Positions 9,419-18,684 of a stretch of DNA of 64,000 bases are shown piece by piece. Position numbers and translations under genes: made by a program. Under the pieces are notes generated by a model. It was not told the origin of the DNA. It saw only the letters and a list, made by a program, of their open reading frames with translations, and did not search any database. Origin of the DNA: Armatimonadota bacterium (GTDB lineage Bacteria; Sysuimicrobiota; Sysuimicrobiia; Sysuimicrobiales; Humicultoraceae); the NCBI GenBank assembly GCA_031459855.1, contig JAVKHP010000001.1:1470059-1534058 (forward strand), read 5' to 3'. The stretch's first letter is position 1. Each line of letters starts with the position of its first letter.

Positions 9419-10407
9419 TGACGGCCACGCGTGAGCTCACCTACCGCGAGGCGCTGCGCGAGGCCCTGCGCGCGGAGATGCGCCGTGACCCGCGGGTCGT
9501 GCTGCTGGGCGAGGACATCGGCGTCTACGGCGGCGCGTTCGCGGTCACCGACGGCCTGCTGGCCGAGTTCGGCCCCGAGCGGGTGCGCGACACGCCCATC
9601 TCGGAGGCCGCCATCACCGGGTGCGCCATCGGCGCGGCCCTCACGGGCCTGCGGCCCGTGCTGGAGATCCAGTTCATGGACTTCATCACGCTGGCCATGG
9701 AGCAGCTGGTGCTGCAGGCCGCGAAGATCCGCTACATGTTCGGTGGCAAGGCGCGTGTGCCCATGGTGGTCCGCACGCCTGCGGGCTCGGGCACCGGCGC
9801 CGCCGCCCAGCACTCCGAGAGCCTGGAGGCGTGGTTCGCGCACGTGCCCGGGTTGAAGGTGGTGGCGCCGGCCACGCCGGCCGACGCGGCCGGGCTGCTG
9901 CTGGCGAGCATCCGTGACGACAACCCGGTGGTGTTCGTGGAGCACAAGCTGCTCTACAAGGAGCGCGGCCCCGTGCCCGAGCCGCTGACCCCGGTACCGC
10001 TGGGCCAGGCCGCGGTGGTGCGCCCGGGCAGCGACGTCACCGTGATCGCCACGTCGGTGATGGTCGGGCGCGCCCTGGCCGCCGCCGCCCGGCTGGCGCA
10101 GGAGGGCATCAGCGTCGAGGTGGTCGATCCCCGCACCCTGCGGCCGCTCGACGTGCCCACGCTGGAGGCCTCGGCGCGCAAGACCGGGCGCGTGGTCATC
10201 GTCTACGAGGCCACCAAGACCCTGGGCATCGGCGCCGAGATCGCCGCGCGGCTGGCCGAGACGGAGACGTTCTACTACCTCGACGCGCCCATCGTGCGCC
10301 TGGGCGGACAGGAGTGCCCGCTGCCGTACAACCGCACCCTCGAGCGCGCCGCGGTGCCGCAAGAGGAGGACATCGTCGCCGCCGTCCGGCAGGTGCTGGG
10401 CGGCTAG
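9418..10407 (+). CDS. E1 beta subunit (transketolase-like, pyruvate/acetoin dehydrogenase type)
   Basis: A 329-residue beta subunit starting at ATG 9418 (GTG 9415 also possible), overlapping the alpha stop. [12 protein letters not shown], the LEIQFMDFI pyrimidine-domain region, [15 protein letters not shown] and the C-terminal transketolase domain ([11 protein letters not shown]) are all typical. It forms an alpha2beta2 E1 with the preceding gene. Genes for E2 (lipoyl acyltransferase) and E3 are not in the operon, so the pair either uses partners encoded elsewhere or has another role. Confidence 0.92.
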   Translation: MTATRELTYREALREALRAEMRRDPRVVLLGEDIGVYGGAFAVTDGLLAEFGPERVRDTPISEAAITGCAIGAALTGLRPVLEIQFMDFITLAMEQLVLQAAKIRYMFGGKARVPMVVRTPAGSGTGAAAQHSESLEAWFAHVPGLKVVAPATPADAAGLLLASIRDDNPVVFVEHKLLYKERGPVPEPLTPVPLGQAAVVRPGSDVTVIATSVMVGRALAAAARLAQEGISVEVVDPRTLRPLDVPTLEASARKTGRVVIVYEATKTLGIGAEIAARLAETETFYYLDAPIVRLGGQECPLPYNRTLERAAVPQEEDIVAAVRQVLGG

Positions 10408-10443
10408 GGGCGGAAGCAGGTCTGGGTCCACGCGGAGGACACC

Positions 10444-11640
10444 GTGCCGACCGTCGAGGAACGCTACGAGGTCGAACTCTACTGCGGGCGCTGCCGGCGG
10501 GCCACGGCGCACCTGGTGGCGCCCGGGGCCGGCGGGCTGTCGCGCGTGCTGTGCGCGGTCTGCGGCCGCGCCGTGGCCGTCGACACCCTGCACTTCATGG
10601 AGCAGTACGTCAACAGCGTGGCGCGTCGCCTGCTGGCCAAGCCCTTCGAGATCACCACCGAGTTCCGGCGGAGCCCGCGGGAGTTCATCACCACGCTGCC
10701 CGGGCGCGTCTTCACCAAGCCCTTCCGCGTGGCGGCCGAACTGCGGGCGACCATGGACATCGTGCGCCCGCGGCCCCGGCCGCGGCGCCGCCACCGGCCG
10801 GTGCTGGCCGCCGCGCCGGGCGAGTTGCCGCCGGTGCAGCGCCACTGCCAGGTGCTGCTGAGCGCGCCGCTGCTGTGGGCGCACGACCCCGCCGACGTGC
10901 TGGATGCCGCCGTGGAGTTCGGCTACGACGGCGTCGAGCTGTGGGCCTACCACCTGGTGCGCGACGGCGCCGACCCCGCGGCGCTCGGGGAGGCCGCGCG
11001 CCGGCGGGGCCTCGTGGTGGTCCTGCACGCGCTCAGCTGGGACCTGAACGTCACCTCGACGCTGGAGGGCATCCGCCGGGCGTCGCTGGAGGCGCTGCAG
11101 ACGTCGCTCGCCATGGCGGTGGCCCTGGGCGCCCGGCTCGTGGTGATGCACCCCGGGCGCACCACGGCGCCGCACGACGACGCCGAGGCCTACTGGCCCG
11201 GGCTGGTGGCGGCGGTCCGCACGCTGGCCGACGAGGCGGCGGCCAGGGGCCTGGTGGTGGGCGTCGAGCACATGGAGCCGCGCCAGGGCGAGTTCGTCGT
11301 AACGCCCGCTGACGCCAACCGGCTGGTGCGCGAGGTCGACCGCGCCAACGTCGGCACCGTGGTCGACGTCGCGCACATCCCATGGGGCGAGGACGAGGTG
11401 GCGTTCATCGCGCAGCTCGAGCGGGTGGTCCACGTCCACCTCAGCGACGCCGACGAGGCGCGTCTGCACCTCCCCCTGGGCCAGGGCGGCCGCGACCTCG
11501 CGCGCATCCTGGCGGGGCTGCGCGACTACCGGGCGGCCATCGCCCTGGAGGGCTTCTCGCTGGGCGCCGGGCGCGACCTGGCCCGCTGGAACAAGGCGCG
11601 CTTCGAGGAGCTCTGGCGCGAGGCCGTGGTGCCGACCTGA
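10444..11640 (+). CDS. zinc-ribbon ('bh protein'-like) domain fused to a sugar isomerase/epimerase TIM barrel
   Basis: A 398-residue protein with a GTG start and GGAGG site. Residues about 10-45 hold CGRC and CAVCG pairs, a zinc-ribbon arrangement, followed by a basic helical segment; together (about 1-110) this resembles the small stand-alone 'bh protein' family. Residues about 130-390 form a xylose-isomerase-like/AP-endonuclease-2 TIM barrel, with candidate metal ligands in VEHMEP, VDVAHIPWG and HVHLSD. The barrel family isomerises or epimerises sugars and sugar acids. The fusion is unusual and no internal stop separates the halves. It lies 36 bases after the E1 beta gene. Confidence 0.8.
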   Translation: MPTVEERYEVELYCGRCRRATAHLVAPGAGGLSRVLCAVCGRAVAVDTLHFMEQYVNSVARRLLAKPFEITTEFRRSPREFITTLPGRVFTKPFRVAAELRATMDIVRPRPRPRRRHRPVLAAAPGELPPVQRHCQVLLSAPLLWAHDPADVLDAAVEFGYDGVELWAYHLVRDGADPAALGEAARRRGLVVVLHALSWDLNVTSTLEGIRRASLEALQTSLAMAVALGARLVVMHPGRTTAPHDDAEAYWPGLVAAVRTLADEAAARGLVVGVEHMEPRQGEFVVTPADANRLVREVDRANVGTVVDVAHIPWGEDEVAFIAQLERVVHVHLSDADEARLHLPLGQGGRDLARILAGLRDYRAAIALEGFSLGAGRDLARWNKARFEELWREAVVPT

Positions 11641-11808
11641 CCGACGCGCCCCCGCGGGCCCACGGCGCGGGTGATGGTGCGGGCGGCGGCGCGACGGGTA
11701 ACGAGTGTCGAGATCCCAAAGCGTCGACGGGGTGGCCGGGCGCCGGTGCCCTCGGCACGCGCGACGGCGTAACGCCCGTCGAGATCACGTGGTGGAGGAG
11801 GGTAGCGT

Positions 11809-12810
11809 ATGATGCGTGGCGTGCTGGTCGCGATCCTGATCGCCCTGCTGGCGGCGGGCGGCCCGGGGGCCGCGGGCGCCGGGCCTGCAGTCAGCGGGAC
11901 GTTCACGCTCTATACGTCAGAGTCCGAGGACGACATCAACCTGCTGGTGGGCGACTTCAAGCGACGCCATCCGGGCGTCGACGTGAAGATCTTCCGGGCC
12001 GGCTCGGGGCCGGTGGTCGCCAAGCTGCAGGCCGAGCTCCAGGGCGGCCGCATCCAGGCCGACGTCATCTGGTTCGCCGACATCGCCTTCTTCCAGGACC
12101 TGGCCCGGCGCGACCTGCTGCTGGCCTACGCCCCGCCCACCGGCCGACGGGCCGACCCCAAGCTGCACTACGACGGCAACCGCTACCACGAGGTGCGCCT
12201 GATCTTCAACGTGGTGGCGTTCAACACCAACCACGTCCGGTTCCGGCCGACGTCGTGGTGGGACCTGACGCTGCCGCGCTACCGGGGCCGCGCGGGCATG
12301 CCCAACCCGTTCGTCTCGGGCGCCGCCTTCGCCCACGTCGGCACCTTCGCCAGCATGCGGGAGTTCGGGTGGGACTACTACCGCAAGCTGAAGGAGAACG
12401 ACGCCAGGATCCTCCGCGCGAACGGCGACGTGCTGCGGGCGCTGGCCGCCGGCGAGATCAGCATCGCCCAGATCGTCGACTTCTTCGTGCGCGCGGCCAA
12501 GGCCCAGGGCTCGCCGGTGGACCACATCTGGCCCCAGGAGGGCGCCGTGCTGGTGCCCACGCCGATCGCCATCATCAAGGGGACGCCCAACGAGGCCGCC
12601 GCCAAGGCGTTCCTCGACTACCTGTACACGCCCGAGGCCCAGCGCCTGTTCGTGCAGCGGGCGTACGTGCCGGTGATCCCGGGCATCCCGCTGCCGCAGG
12701 GGGCGCCCGATCCGTCCGACCTGAAGCTCATCCAGACCAACCTGGGCTACATCGACAGGCACCGCGAGGAGATCAAGCGGACCTTCTCGGAGCTGTTCGG
12801 CATCCAGTGA
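11809..12810 (+). CDS. ABC transporter periplasmic binding protein (iron/phosphonate/polyamine type, family 1)
   Basis: A 333-residue exported solute-binding protein preceded by GGAGGAGGG; ATG 11812 is an alternative start 3 bases later. Residues 1-26 are a signal peptide. FTLYTSESEDD, DVIWFADIAFFQDL and the C-terminal EAQRLFVQRAYVPVIPG pattern match the FbpA/AfuA/PhnS-like cluster of binding proteins. The ligand is unknown and the usual iron-binding tyrosine pair is not clearly present, so an organic substrate is plausible given the catabolic operon. The permease gene overlaps or abuts its stop. Confidence 0.88.
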   Translation: MMRGVLVAILIALLAAGGPGAAGAGPAVSGTFTLYTSESEDDINLLVGDFKRRHPGVDVKIFRAGSGPVVAKLQAELQGGRIQADVIWFADIAFFQDLARRDLLLAYAPPTGRRADPKLHYDGNRYHEVRLIFNVVAFNTNHVRFRPTSWWDLTLPRYRGRAGMPNPFVSGAAFAHVGTFASMREFGWDYYRKLKENDARILRANGDVLRALAAGEISIAQIVDFFVRAAKAQGSPVDHIWPQEGAVLVPTPIAIIKGTPNEAAAKAFLDYLYTPEAQRLFVQRAYVPVIPGIPLPQGAPDPSDLKLIQTNLGYIDRHREEIKRTFSELFGIQ

Positions 12811-12815
12811 CGGCC

Positions 12816-14540
12816 ATGCAGGAGGCCGCCGTCCCGCTGCGCCGGACGGACTGGCCGCGCGCCGCCCTGCGCGTGGGGGCCGCCGCGGCCGCCGTGGCGC
12901 TTGCGGGACTCCTGCTGGTGCTGGTGCTCTACCCCTCGGTGGTCCTCATCCTCCAGTCGTTCGTCGCCGAGGGGCGTCTCTCGATGGCGCACTACGTGCG
13001 CCTGGCCCGCGACCCGGCGGCCCAGCGCGTGCTGGTCAACAGCCTGGTGACCTCGGGGTGGGCGACCGTGGGCGGCACGGCCCTGGGCGCGGTGCTGGCC
13101 TGGCTCGTGGCCCGCACCGACCTGCCGGGCCGCGGCCTCTGGCGCACCCTGCTCCTGCTGCCCTACATGATCCCGCCGTTCATCGGCGCCATCGCGTGGG
13201 TCTACCTGGCTGGCCCCGCCGGGTACCTCAACCAGGCGTGGCGCGCGCTGACCGGCGCCCAGGAGCCGCTGGTGGTGATCTACGGCCAGGCCGGGATCGT
13301 GCTGGTCCTGATCCTCTACGGCTACCCCATCGCGTACCTGGCGGCGCTGGGCGTGCTCGAGCGCATGGACCCGTCGCTGGAAGCCGCGGCGCGCCTGGCG
13401 GGCGCGGGCCCCTGGCGCGTGCTGCGCGACGTCACGCTGCCGCTGGCCGCGCCGGGCGTGCTGGCCGGCGCGCTGCTGCTGGCCATGTCGTCGCTGGCCA
13501 ACTTCGGCATCCCCGCGGTGCTGGGCTTTCCCGCCCGCTACTTCGTGCTGCCCACGCGCATCTACACCACGATCCTGAACTTCGACCTGCGCGACAACCT
13601 GCGGGTGGCCGCCGCGCTGTCGATGTGGCTGGTGGCGATCGCGGGCGTGCTGCTGGCGGCGCAGCGCGCGCTCCTGCGCCGCGGGCGGTTCACCGTCGTG
13701 GGCGGTCAGACCGCCCAGCGGCACCTGGTGGCGCTGGGTCGGTGGCGCGGCCCGGTGGCGGCGCTCCTGGGCCTGTTCGTGTGCATCAGCGCCGGGCTGC
13801 CCTTCCTGGCGGTGCTGTTGACCTCGCTCATCCGCGCCTACGGCCTGCCACCCCACTGGGAGCACTTCACCCTGCAGCACTACGCCACGGCGCTGTTTGG
13901 CATCCCCAAGGTGCACCGCGCGCTGCTCAACAGCCTGCTGCTGGCCGGCGGCGCCGCCACGCTGGTGGTGATCCTGGGCGCGGCCATCGGCTACCTGCGC
14001 ACCCGTGCACGCCTCCCCGGCGCCGGGGCGGTGGACCTGCTGGTCATGCTGCCCTACGCGGTGCCGGGGACGGTGGTCGCGCTGGCGATGATCCTGGCCT
14101 GGGTGCGGCCGGTGCCCGTGCTCGGCATCCGGCTCTACGACACGATCTGGATCCTGCTGGTGGCGTACGTAGCGCGCTTCCTGGCGTTTGGCGTGCGTAC
14201 GGCGGCAGCGGGCCTGGCCCAGGTGCACGAGTCGCTGGAAGAGGCCGCGCGGTGCAGCGGGGCGCGCCCGCTGCAGGCGTTTCGCGACATCGTGCTGCCC
14301 ATCATCCGTCCCAGCCTGATCGCCGGATGGCTGCTGGCGTTCATCCCGGCGGTGGCCGAACTCACCCTGTCGATCCTGCTGTTCTCGGTGGGCAACGAGA
14401 CGCTGGGCGTGGTGATCTTCGGGCTGCACGACGAGGGCAAGATCGCCCTGAGCGCGGCCCTGGCGGTGCTGGTCACCACCCTGCTGGTGGCCTTCAACCT
14501 GCTGGCCCGGCGCGTGCTGCAGGGCGAGGTCGGGGTCTAA
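12816..14540 (+). CDS. ABC transporter permease, fused FbpB-type
   Basis: A 574-residue protein with about 12 membrane helices in two homologous halves, each with a binding-protein-dependent transport signature (EAAARLAGAGPWRVLRDVTL and EEAARCSGARPLQAFRDIVL). This duplicated layout is typical of FbpB/ThiP-type permeases working with FbpA-like binding proteins. ATG 12816 is used; GTG 12807 would overlap the upstream stop and is equally possible. No ATP-binding subunit gene follows: the next gene is on the other strand, so the ATPase must be encoded elsewhere or shared. Confidence 0.9.
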   Translation: MQEAAVPLRRTDWPRAALRVGAAAAAVALAGLLLVLVLYPSVVLILQSFVAEGRLSMAHYVRLARDPAAQRVLVNSLVTSGWATVGGTALGAVLAWLVARTDLPGRGLWRTLLLLPYMIPPFIGAIAWVYLAGPAGYLNQAWRALTGAQEPLVVIYGQAGIVLVLILYGYPIAYLAALGVLERMDPSLEAAARLAGAGPWRVLRDVTLPLAAPGVLAGALLLAMSSLANFGIPAVLGFPARYFVLPTRIYTTILNFDLRDNLRVAAALSMWLVAIAGVLLAAQRALLRRGRFTVVGGQTAQRHLVALGRWRGPVAALLGLFVCISAGLPFLAVLLTSLIRAYGLPPHWEHFTLQHYATALFGIPKVHRALLNSLLLAGGAATLVVILGAAIGYLRTRARLPGAGAVDLLVMLPYAVPGTVVALAMILAWVRPVPVLGIRLYDTIWILLVAYVARFLAFGVRTAAAGLAQVHESLEEAARCSGARPLQAFRDIVLPIIRPSLIAGWLLAFIPAVAELTLSILLFSVGNETLGVVIFGLHDEGKIALSAALAVLVTTLLVAFNLLARRVLQGEVGV

Positions 14541-14562
14541 GGCCGCCCGCGCGCCCACAGCG

Positions 14563-15216
14563 TCACTTGCGGCGGAGGTCGTCGACCAGGGCCACCACGT
14601 CCGCGGGGTGGGCCGCCTCGTAGTCCGGGCCGGCCGCCCGCAGCCGCCCGGCTTCGCGGCTGCCCCATAGCGCCGCCACGGCCCGCACGCCCGCGCGCCG
14701 CGCCGCCTCGATGTCGAAGACGCCGTCCCCGACCAGCAGCGCGTCGGCAGGGGTGGCCCCCAACGCGTGCAGCGCATGCCAGATCGGGTCGGGCGCCGGC
14801 TTGGGGCGCGGTGTGTCCTGCTCGGTCACCACGACGTCGATCCACCGGTCGAGGCCGAAAGCACGCACCGCCAGGTCGGTGGTGCGCCGGCGCTTCGACG
14901 TCACGATGGCCATGCGGCAGCCGCGCGCCCGCAGTGCGTCCAGCATCTCGGGGACCCCGGGGAAGAGACGGGCCAGGCGGTCGTGGGCCGCCTCGTAGGC
15001 GGTCAGGTAGGCGTCCATGAGCGGCCGCACCTGCTCGGGCCGCACGCCGGGGAGGCGTTCGAACCGCCGCCGCAACGGCGCGCCCCAGTCGGCGGTGATC
15101 TCCTCCTCGGTGAGGTCGCGCCCCAGCACCTCCTGGCAGGCGTGACGGAACGCCTCGCTGATCAGGCGGTACGAGTCGAGGAGCGTGCCGTCCAGGTCGA
15201 AGAGGACGCACCGCAC
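14563..15216 (-). CDS. HAD-superfamily hydrolase, phosphoglycolate-phosphatase-like
   Basis: A 217-residue phosphatase with LFDLDGTLLDS (motif I), IVTSK (motif II), KPAPDP (motif III lysine) and LLVGDGVFDIEAA (motif IV). Length and cap position fit Gph/PpaX-like enzymes. I chose GTG 15216 because similarity starts there. The same frame is open upstream to a GTG at 15447 that overlaps the tctA stop as GTGA; that start would add a 77-residue Pro/Gly/Ala-rich extension with a 12-residue repeat (PVPEGALPGVAA, PVPGGALPGDAT). It follows the tct operon and may be its last gene. Confidence 0.88.
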   Translation of the reverse strand: MRCVLFDLDGTLLDSYRLISEAFRHACQEVLGRDLTEEEITADWGAPLRRRFERLPGVRPEQVRPLMDAYLTAYEAAHDRLARLFPGVPEMLDALRARGCRMAIVTSKRRRTTDLAVRAFGLDRWIDVVVTEQDTPRPKPAPDPIWHALHALGATPADALLVGDGVFDIEAARRAGVRAVAALWGSREAGRLRAAGPDYEAAHPADVVALVDDLRRK

Positions 15217-15443
15217 GGCCCCGTCGCCATCCCGCCTCGACCCACGGACGCCCCGGGCGGCCACCGCCGGTTCCTCCGCGCTCCCGGGCGCCGGCGTCGC
15301 GTCGCCAGGGAGCGCGCCCCCGGGCACCGGCGCCGCAACACCTGGAAGCGCGCCCTCAGGCACCGGCCCGCGCCGATCCGCTTCCTGCCCGTGGTTGGAC
15401 GGTGAGTTCCCAAGCGCCGCTGGCCCGCGGCGCACCGGCCCGC

Positions 15444-16946
15444 TCACGCAGCGCTCGCGCGCTGCCGCCACCTGCGGTAGCGCGCGACGAGGACCGGCGC
15501 GGCCAGCGAGACGGCGGCCAGCGCCAGGATGACCGCCGAGATCGGCCGCCGCACGAAGGTGGTGGGGTCGCCGTTGCTGATGATGAGGGCCTGGCGCATC
15601 GTCTGCTCGAGCCGGTCGCCCAGCACCAGGCCCAGGATCGCCGGCCCCAACGGGTAGTCGTGCTTGCGCATGTAGTAGCCCACGGCCCCCAGCGCGACCA
15701 TCAACGTCAGGTCCACCTGGCTGCGGCCCACGACGTAGACGCCGATGACGCAGACGGCCATGATCAGCGGGTAGAGGTAGCGCTCGGGCGTGCGCAGGAT
15801 CTGCACGAACAGCCCCACCAGCGGCAGGTTCATGACCAGCAGGACCGTGTTGCTGACGTACATGCTGGCGATCAGGCCCCAGACCACGTCGGGGTGCTTC
15901 TGGAAGAGCGTGGGCCCGGGCAGGACGTTGAGGATCAGCAGCGCGCCCATCATCACCGCGGTGGTGGACGATCCGGGCAGGCCCAGGGTGAGCATGGGGA
16001 TCATGTTCCCCACGGCCGCGGCGTTGTTGGCCGCCTCGGGCGCCGCCACGCCCCGGATGTCGCCCTTCCCGAAGGTCGAGGGGTCCCGGGCGAGGCGCTT
16101 CTCCAGGCCGTAGGAGAGGAACGACGCGATGGTGGCGCCGGCGGCCGGCAGGATGCCGATGTAGAAGCCCACGACGGTGCCGCGGATGATCGCCCAGAAC
16201 GCGTCGGCGAAGTCGCGCGCCGACAGCCAGATGCGCTGGAGGGCCAGCAGCCGCGGCCGGATGGCGATCTCGTTGACCACCAGCATGACCTCCGAGACCG
16301 CGAACAGGCCCACGGCGACCGTGACCAGGTCGATGCCGTCCAGCAGCTGCGGGATGCCGAAGGTGTAGCGGTCGGTGCCCGTGACCAGGTCGGTGCCAAC
16401 GGTGGCCAGCATCAGCCCGAAGCAGGTCGCCAGCAGCGCTTTCACCAGCGACTCCCCCGCCAGGGTCGAGACGCTGGACAGCCCCAGGACCATCAGCGCG
16501 AAGTTCTCGGCCGGGCCGAAGGCCAGGGCGTAGGTGGCCAGCGGCACCGAGAACAGCATGAGCGCCACGATGCTCAACGTCCCGGCGATGAACGAGCCGA
16601 CGGCCGCGATGGCCAGCGCGGGCCCGGCGCGGCCCTGCAGCGCCATCTGGTAGCCGTCGAAGGTCGTCGCCACCGACGACGCCTCGCCGGGCACGTTCAT
16701 CAGGATCGACGTGGTCGAGCCGCCGTACATCGTGCCGTAGTAGACCGCGGTGAGCATGATCATCGCCGACGCGGGGTGCAGGCCCACGATGAGCGGAATC
16801 AGCAGGGCGATGCCGCTGACCGGGCCGATGCCCGGGAGCACCCCGATCATCGTGCCCACGAAGGCGCCCACGAACGCCAGCAGGAGGTTGGTGGGCTGCA
16901 GGGCCACCCCGAAGCCGTACCACAGGTTGTGGAGGATCTCGGTCAT
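15444..16946 (-). CDS. tctA: tripartite tricarboxylate transporter, large permease TctA
   Basis: A 500-residue membrane protein with about 11-12 helices. GTMIGVLPGIGPVSGIALL and YYGTMYGGSTTSILMNVPGE are the family signatures; LGLPGSSTTAVMMGAL is the repeated counterpart in the second half. It forms the main channel of the secondary transporter that takes up citrate, tartrate, phthalate or similar anions with the TctC binding protein. The start overlaps the tctB stop as ATGA. Downstream lies the HAD phosphatase. Confidence 0.95.
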   Translation of the reverse strand: MTEILHNLWYGFGVALQPTNLLLAFVGAFVGTMIGVLPGIGPVSGIALLIPLIVGLHPASAMIMLTAVYYGTMYGGSTTSILMNVPGEASSVATTFDGYQMALQGRAGPALAIAAVGSFIAGTLSIVALMLFSVPLATYALAFGPAENFALMVLGLSSVSTLAGESLVKALLATCFGLMLATVGTDLVTGTDRYTFGIPQLLDGIDLVTVAVGLFAVSEVMLVVNEIAIRPRLLALQRIWLSARDFADAFWAIIRGTVVGFYIGILPAAGATIASFLSYGLEKRLARDPSTFGKGDIRGVAAPEAANNAAAVGNMIPMLTLGLPGSSTTAVMMGALLILNVLPGPTLFQKHPDVVWGLIASMYVSNTVLLVMNLPLVGLFVQILRTPERYLYPLIMAVCVIGVYVVGRSQVDLTLMVALGAVGYYMRKHDYPLGPAILGLVLGDRLEQTMRQALIISNGDPTTFVRRPISAVILALAAVSLAAPVLVARYRRWRQRASAA

Positions 16947-17410
16947 CGGCCCAGCACGCCGGCCGGCAGCACCAGACCCAGGACGCCGGCGGGCAGCGCC
17001 AGGCCCAGCGCGCGGTCGAACACGAGCCACAGGGCCGTGGTGAGGCCCGCGGCCAGCAGCACGGCGCGGGCCGGGCGGCGCTCGCCCAGCCACAGGTGCG
17101 AGCCCGCCAAGTAGAGGAACGTGGAGACGACGAACCCCAGCGGCTCCAGTGCCCGGGTGTAGGCGAAGAGGCTGGCTGCCAGCAGGATGGGCCGGCCGTG
17201 CTGCCGCCAGAACGGCTCACCGCCGGCGCCGTCGCGCGGGCGAACGAACTGGACAGCCGCCAGCAGGGCGGCGAGGCTGCCAACGAGCACGGGATACGCC
17301 GAGGGCCCCACCACGTCGGCCACGGTCGCCCCGCGGAAGGTGGTGGCCTCCCGCGCGTAGAGCACGGCGACGGCGAAGATGACCAGGGCAGCCAGGCGGT
17401 CGGACGTCAC
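16943..17410 (-). CDS. tctB: tripartite tricarboxylate transporter, small permease TctB
   Basis: A 155-residue protein with four membrane segments, starting at GTG 17410. Its position between tctC and tctA and the pattern (FLYLAGSHLWLGERRPARAV, GLALPAGVLG) identify the small, poorly conserved TctB subunit. A repeated LPAGVLG at the C-terminus is a short internal duplication. The stop overlaps the tctA start. Confidence 0.88.
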   Translation of the reverse strand: MTSDRLAALVIFAVAVLYAREATTFRGATVADVVGPSAYPVLVGSLAALLAAVQFVRPRDGAGGEPFWRQHGRPILLAASLFAYTRALEPLGFVVSTFLYLAGSHLWLGERRPARAVLLAAGLTTALWLVFDRALGLALPAGVLGLVLPAGVLGR

Positions 17411-17453
17411 GGGCAGAGCCTGGCGCGCTGGCGCCCGCCCCCGCCCACTGCGG

Positions 17454-18434
17454 CTATCGGATGAGTCCGAGGTCGCGCAGGACGCCCTGGGTCGTGGCCA
17501 GGTCGCGGTCGAGGAACTGCCGCAAGCGCTCGCCCGTCAGGACGAACGGCTCCCAGCGCGTCTCCTGCAGGATCCTGGCCCAGGTGCGGCTGCCGAGCAT
17601 CTTCGCGAACGTGTCCTCCCAGAACTTCACCACATCGGCGGGTGTCTCGGGCGGCATGTAGAACCCGCGCCAGTTGGCGAACACGAAGTCCACGCCCTGC
17701 TCGCGCGCGGTGGGGATGGTCCGGAGCGCGCCGCCCAGACGCTGCGGCGCCGTCACGGCCAGCACCCGGATCTGCCCGGCCTCGATGTTCGCCAGGGTCT
17801 CCGAGAGGCTGCTGGACAGCACGGTGGTGGTCCCGCCCAGGATCGACGCCATGGCGGCGGCCCCGTCGCCGAACGGCACGTAGCGCACCTTCGTCACGTC
17901 GACGCCGACCAGCCCGGCGAGCTGCGCGAAGGTCAGGTGGTCCAGCGCCCCGGGTGCCGACCCGCCGCCCACCGTGATCGCGCCCGGGTCGCGCTTGAAC
18001 ACCTCGAGCAGCGTCTTGAGGCTGTTGAACGCCGAGTCCTTGCGGACCGCGATCACCTGGAAGTCGGCGGTGATGGCGATGATCGGCGTCACGTCGCGGT
18101 AGGTGTAGGGCACGGCGCGCCGGGCCAGGGTGCCGGTGAGGGCCGAGCCCATCACGGCCAGCACATGGGTGTCGCCGCGGCGGCGCGTCACCATGTGGGC
18201 GATCCCGACCGCGCCGCTGCCGCCCGGCATGTTGATCACCGAGATCGGCACCGTCACCAGGCGCTCTTCGGTCAGCGCCTTGGCGGTCATGCGCGCGGTG
18301 GTGTCCCAGCCGCCGCCGGGGCCGGCCGGGGCGATGAACTCCAGGGCCTTGCTGGGGTACGCGGGCCCGGCGCCACCGTGCGCGAGGCCTGCGAGCAGCA
18401 CGAACGCTGCCACCAGGACGGCTGTTCGTCTCAT
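17454..18434 (-). CDS. tctC: tripartite tricarboxylate transporter binding protein TctC
   Basis: A 326-residue periplasmic binding protein. ATG 18434 is preceded by GGAGGTG and begins a clear signal peptide (residues 1-25); an upstream in-frame ATG lacks both. IAPAGPGGGWDTTARM, NMPGGSGAVGI and the DITHK-like DVTKVRYVPFGDGAAAM region match the TctC/Bug family, whose members bind carboxylic acids. It is the first gene of the tctCBA transport operon. The 18435-18684 gap upstream carries a degenerate copy of the end of the PrpD-like gene but no gene. Confidence 0.95.
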   Translation of the reverse strand: MRRTAVLVAAFVLLAGLAHGGAGPAYPSKALEFIAPAGPGGGWDTTARMTAKALTEERLVTVPISVINMPGGSGAVGIAHMVTRRRGDTHVLAVMGSALTGTLARRAVPYTYRDVTPIIAITADFQVIAVRKDSAFNSLKTLLEVFKRDPGAITVGGGSAPGALDHLTFAQLAGLVGVDVTKVRYVPFGDGAAAMASILGGTTTVLSSSLSETLANIEAGQIRVLAVTAPQRLGGALRTIPTAREQGVDFVFANWRGFYMPPETPADVVKFWEDTFAKMLGSRTWARILQETRWEPFVLTGERLRQFLDRDLATTQGVLRDLGLIR

Positions 18435-18684
18435 CGGTGTCACCTCCGGATGCTTCCTGGCTTCTCCCTGGCGTACGAGTCTTCCTACGCGCACCCTGCG
18501 CGTACCTGCGCCCCACGCGCCCGGCCCCCGGCGTGCCGCAGCGGTGCGCCCCTGTCCCCCGCGCGGCCCACGGCCGTTCCTGTTCCCTGACCCCGCTGTT
18601 GTCCCGCCGCGCCGGCGCCCGGCCTACCCACCGTGGGGCTCCTCGCCGACCCTCCGCTGGCCGCCATCGTTGCCGACGGCCGAC

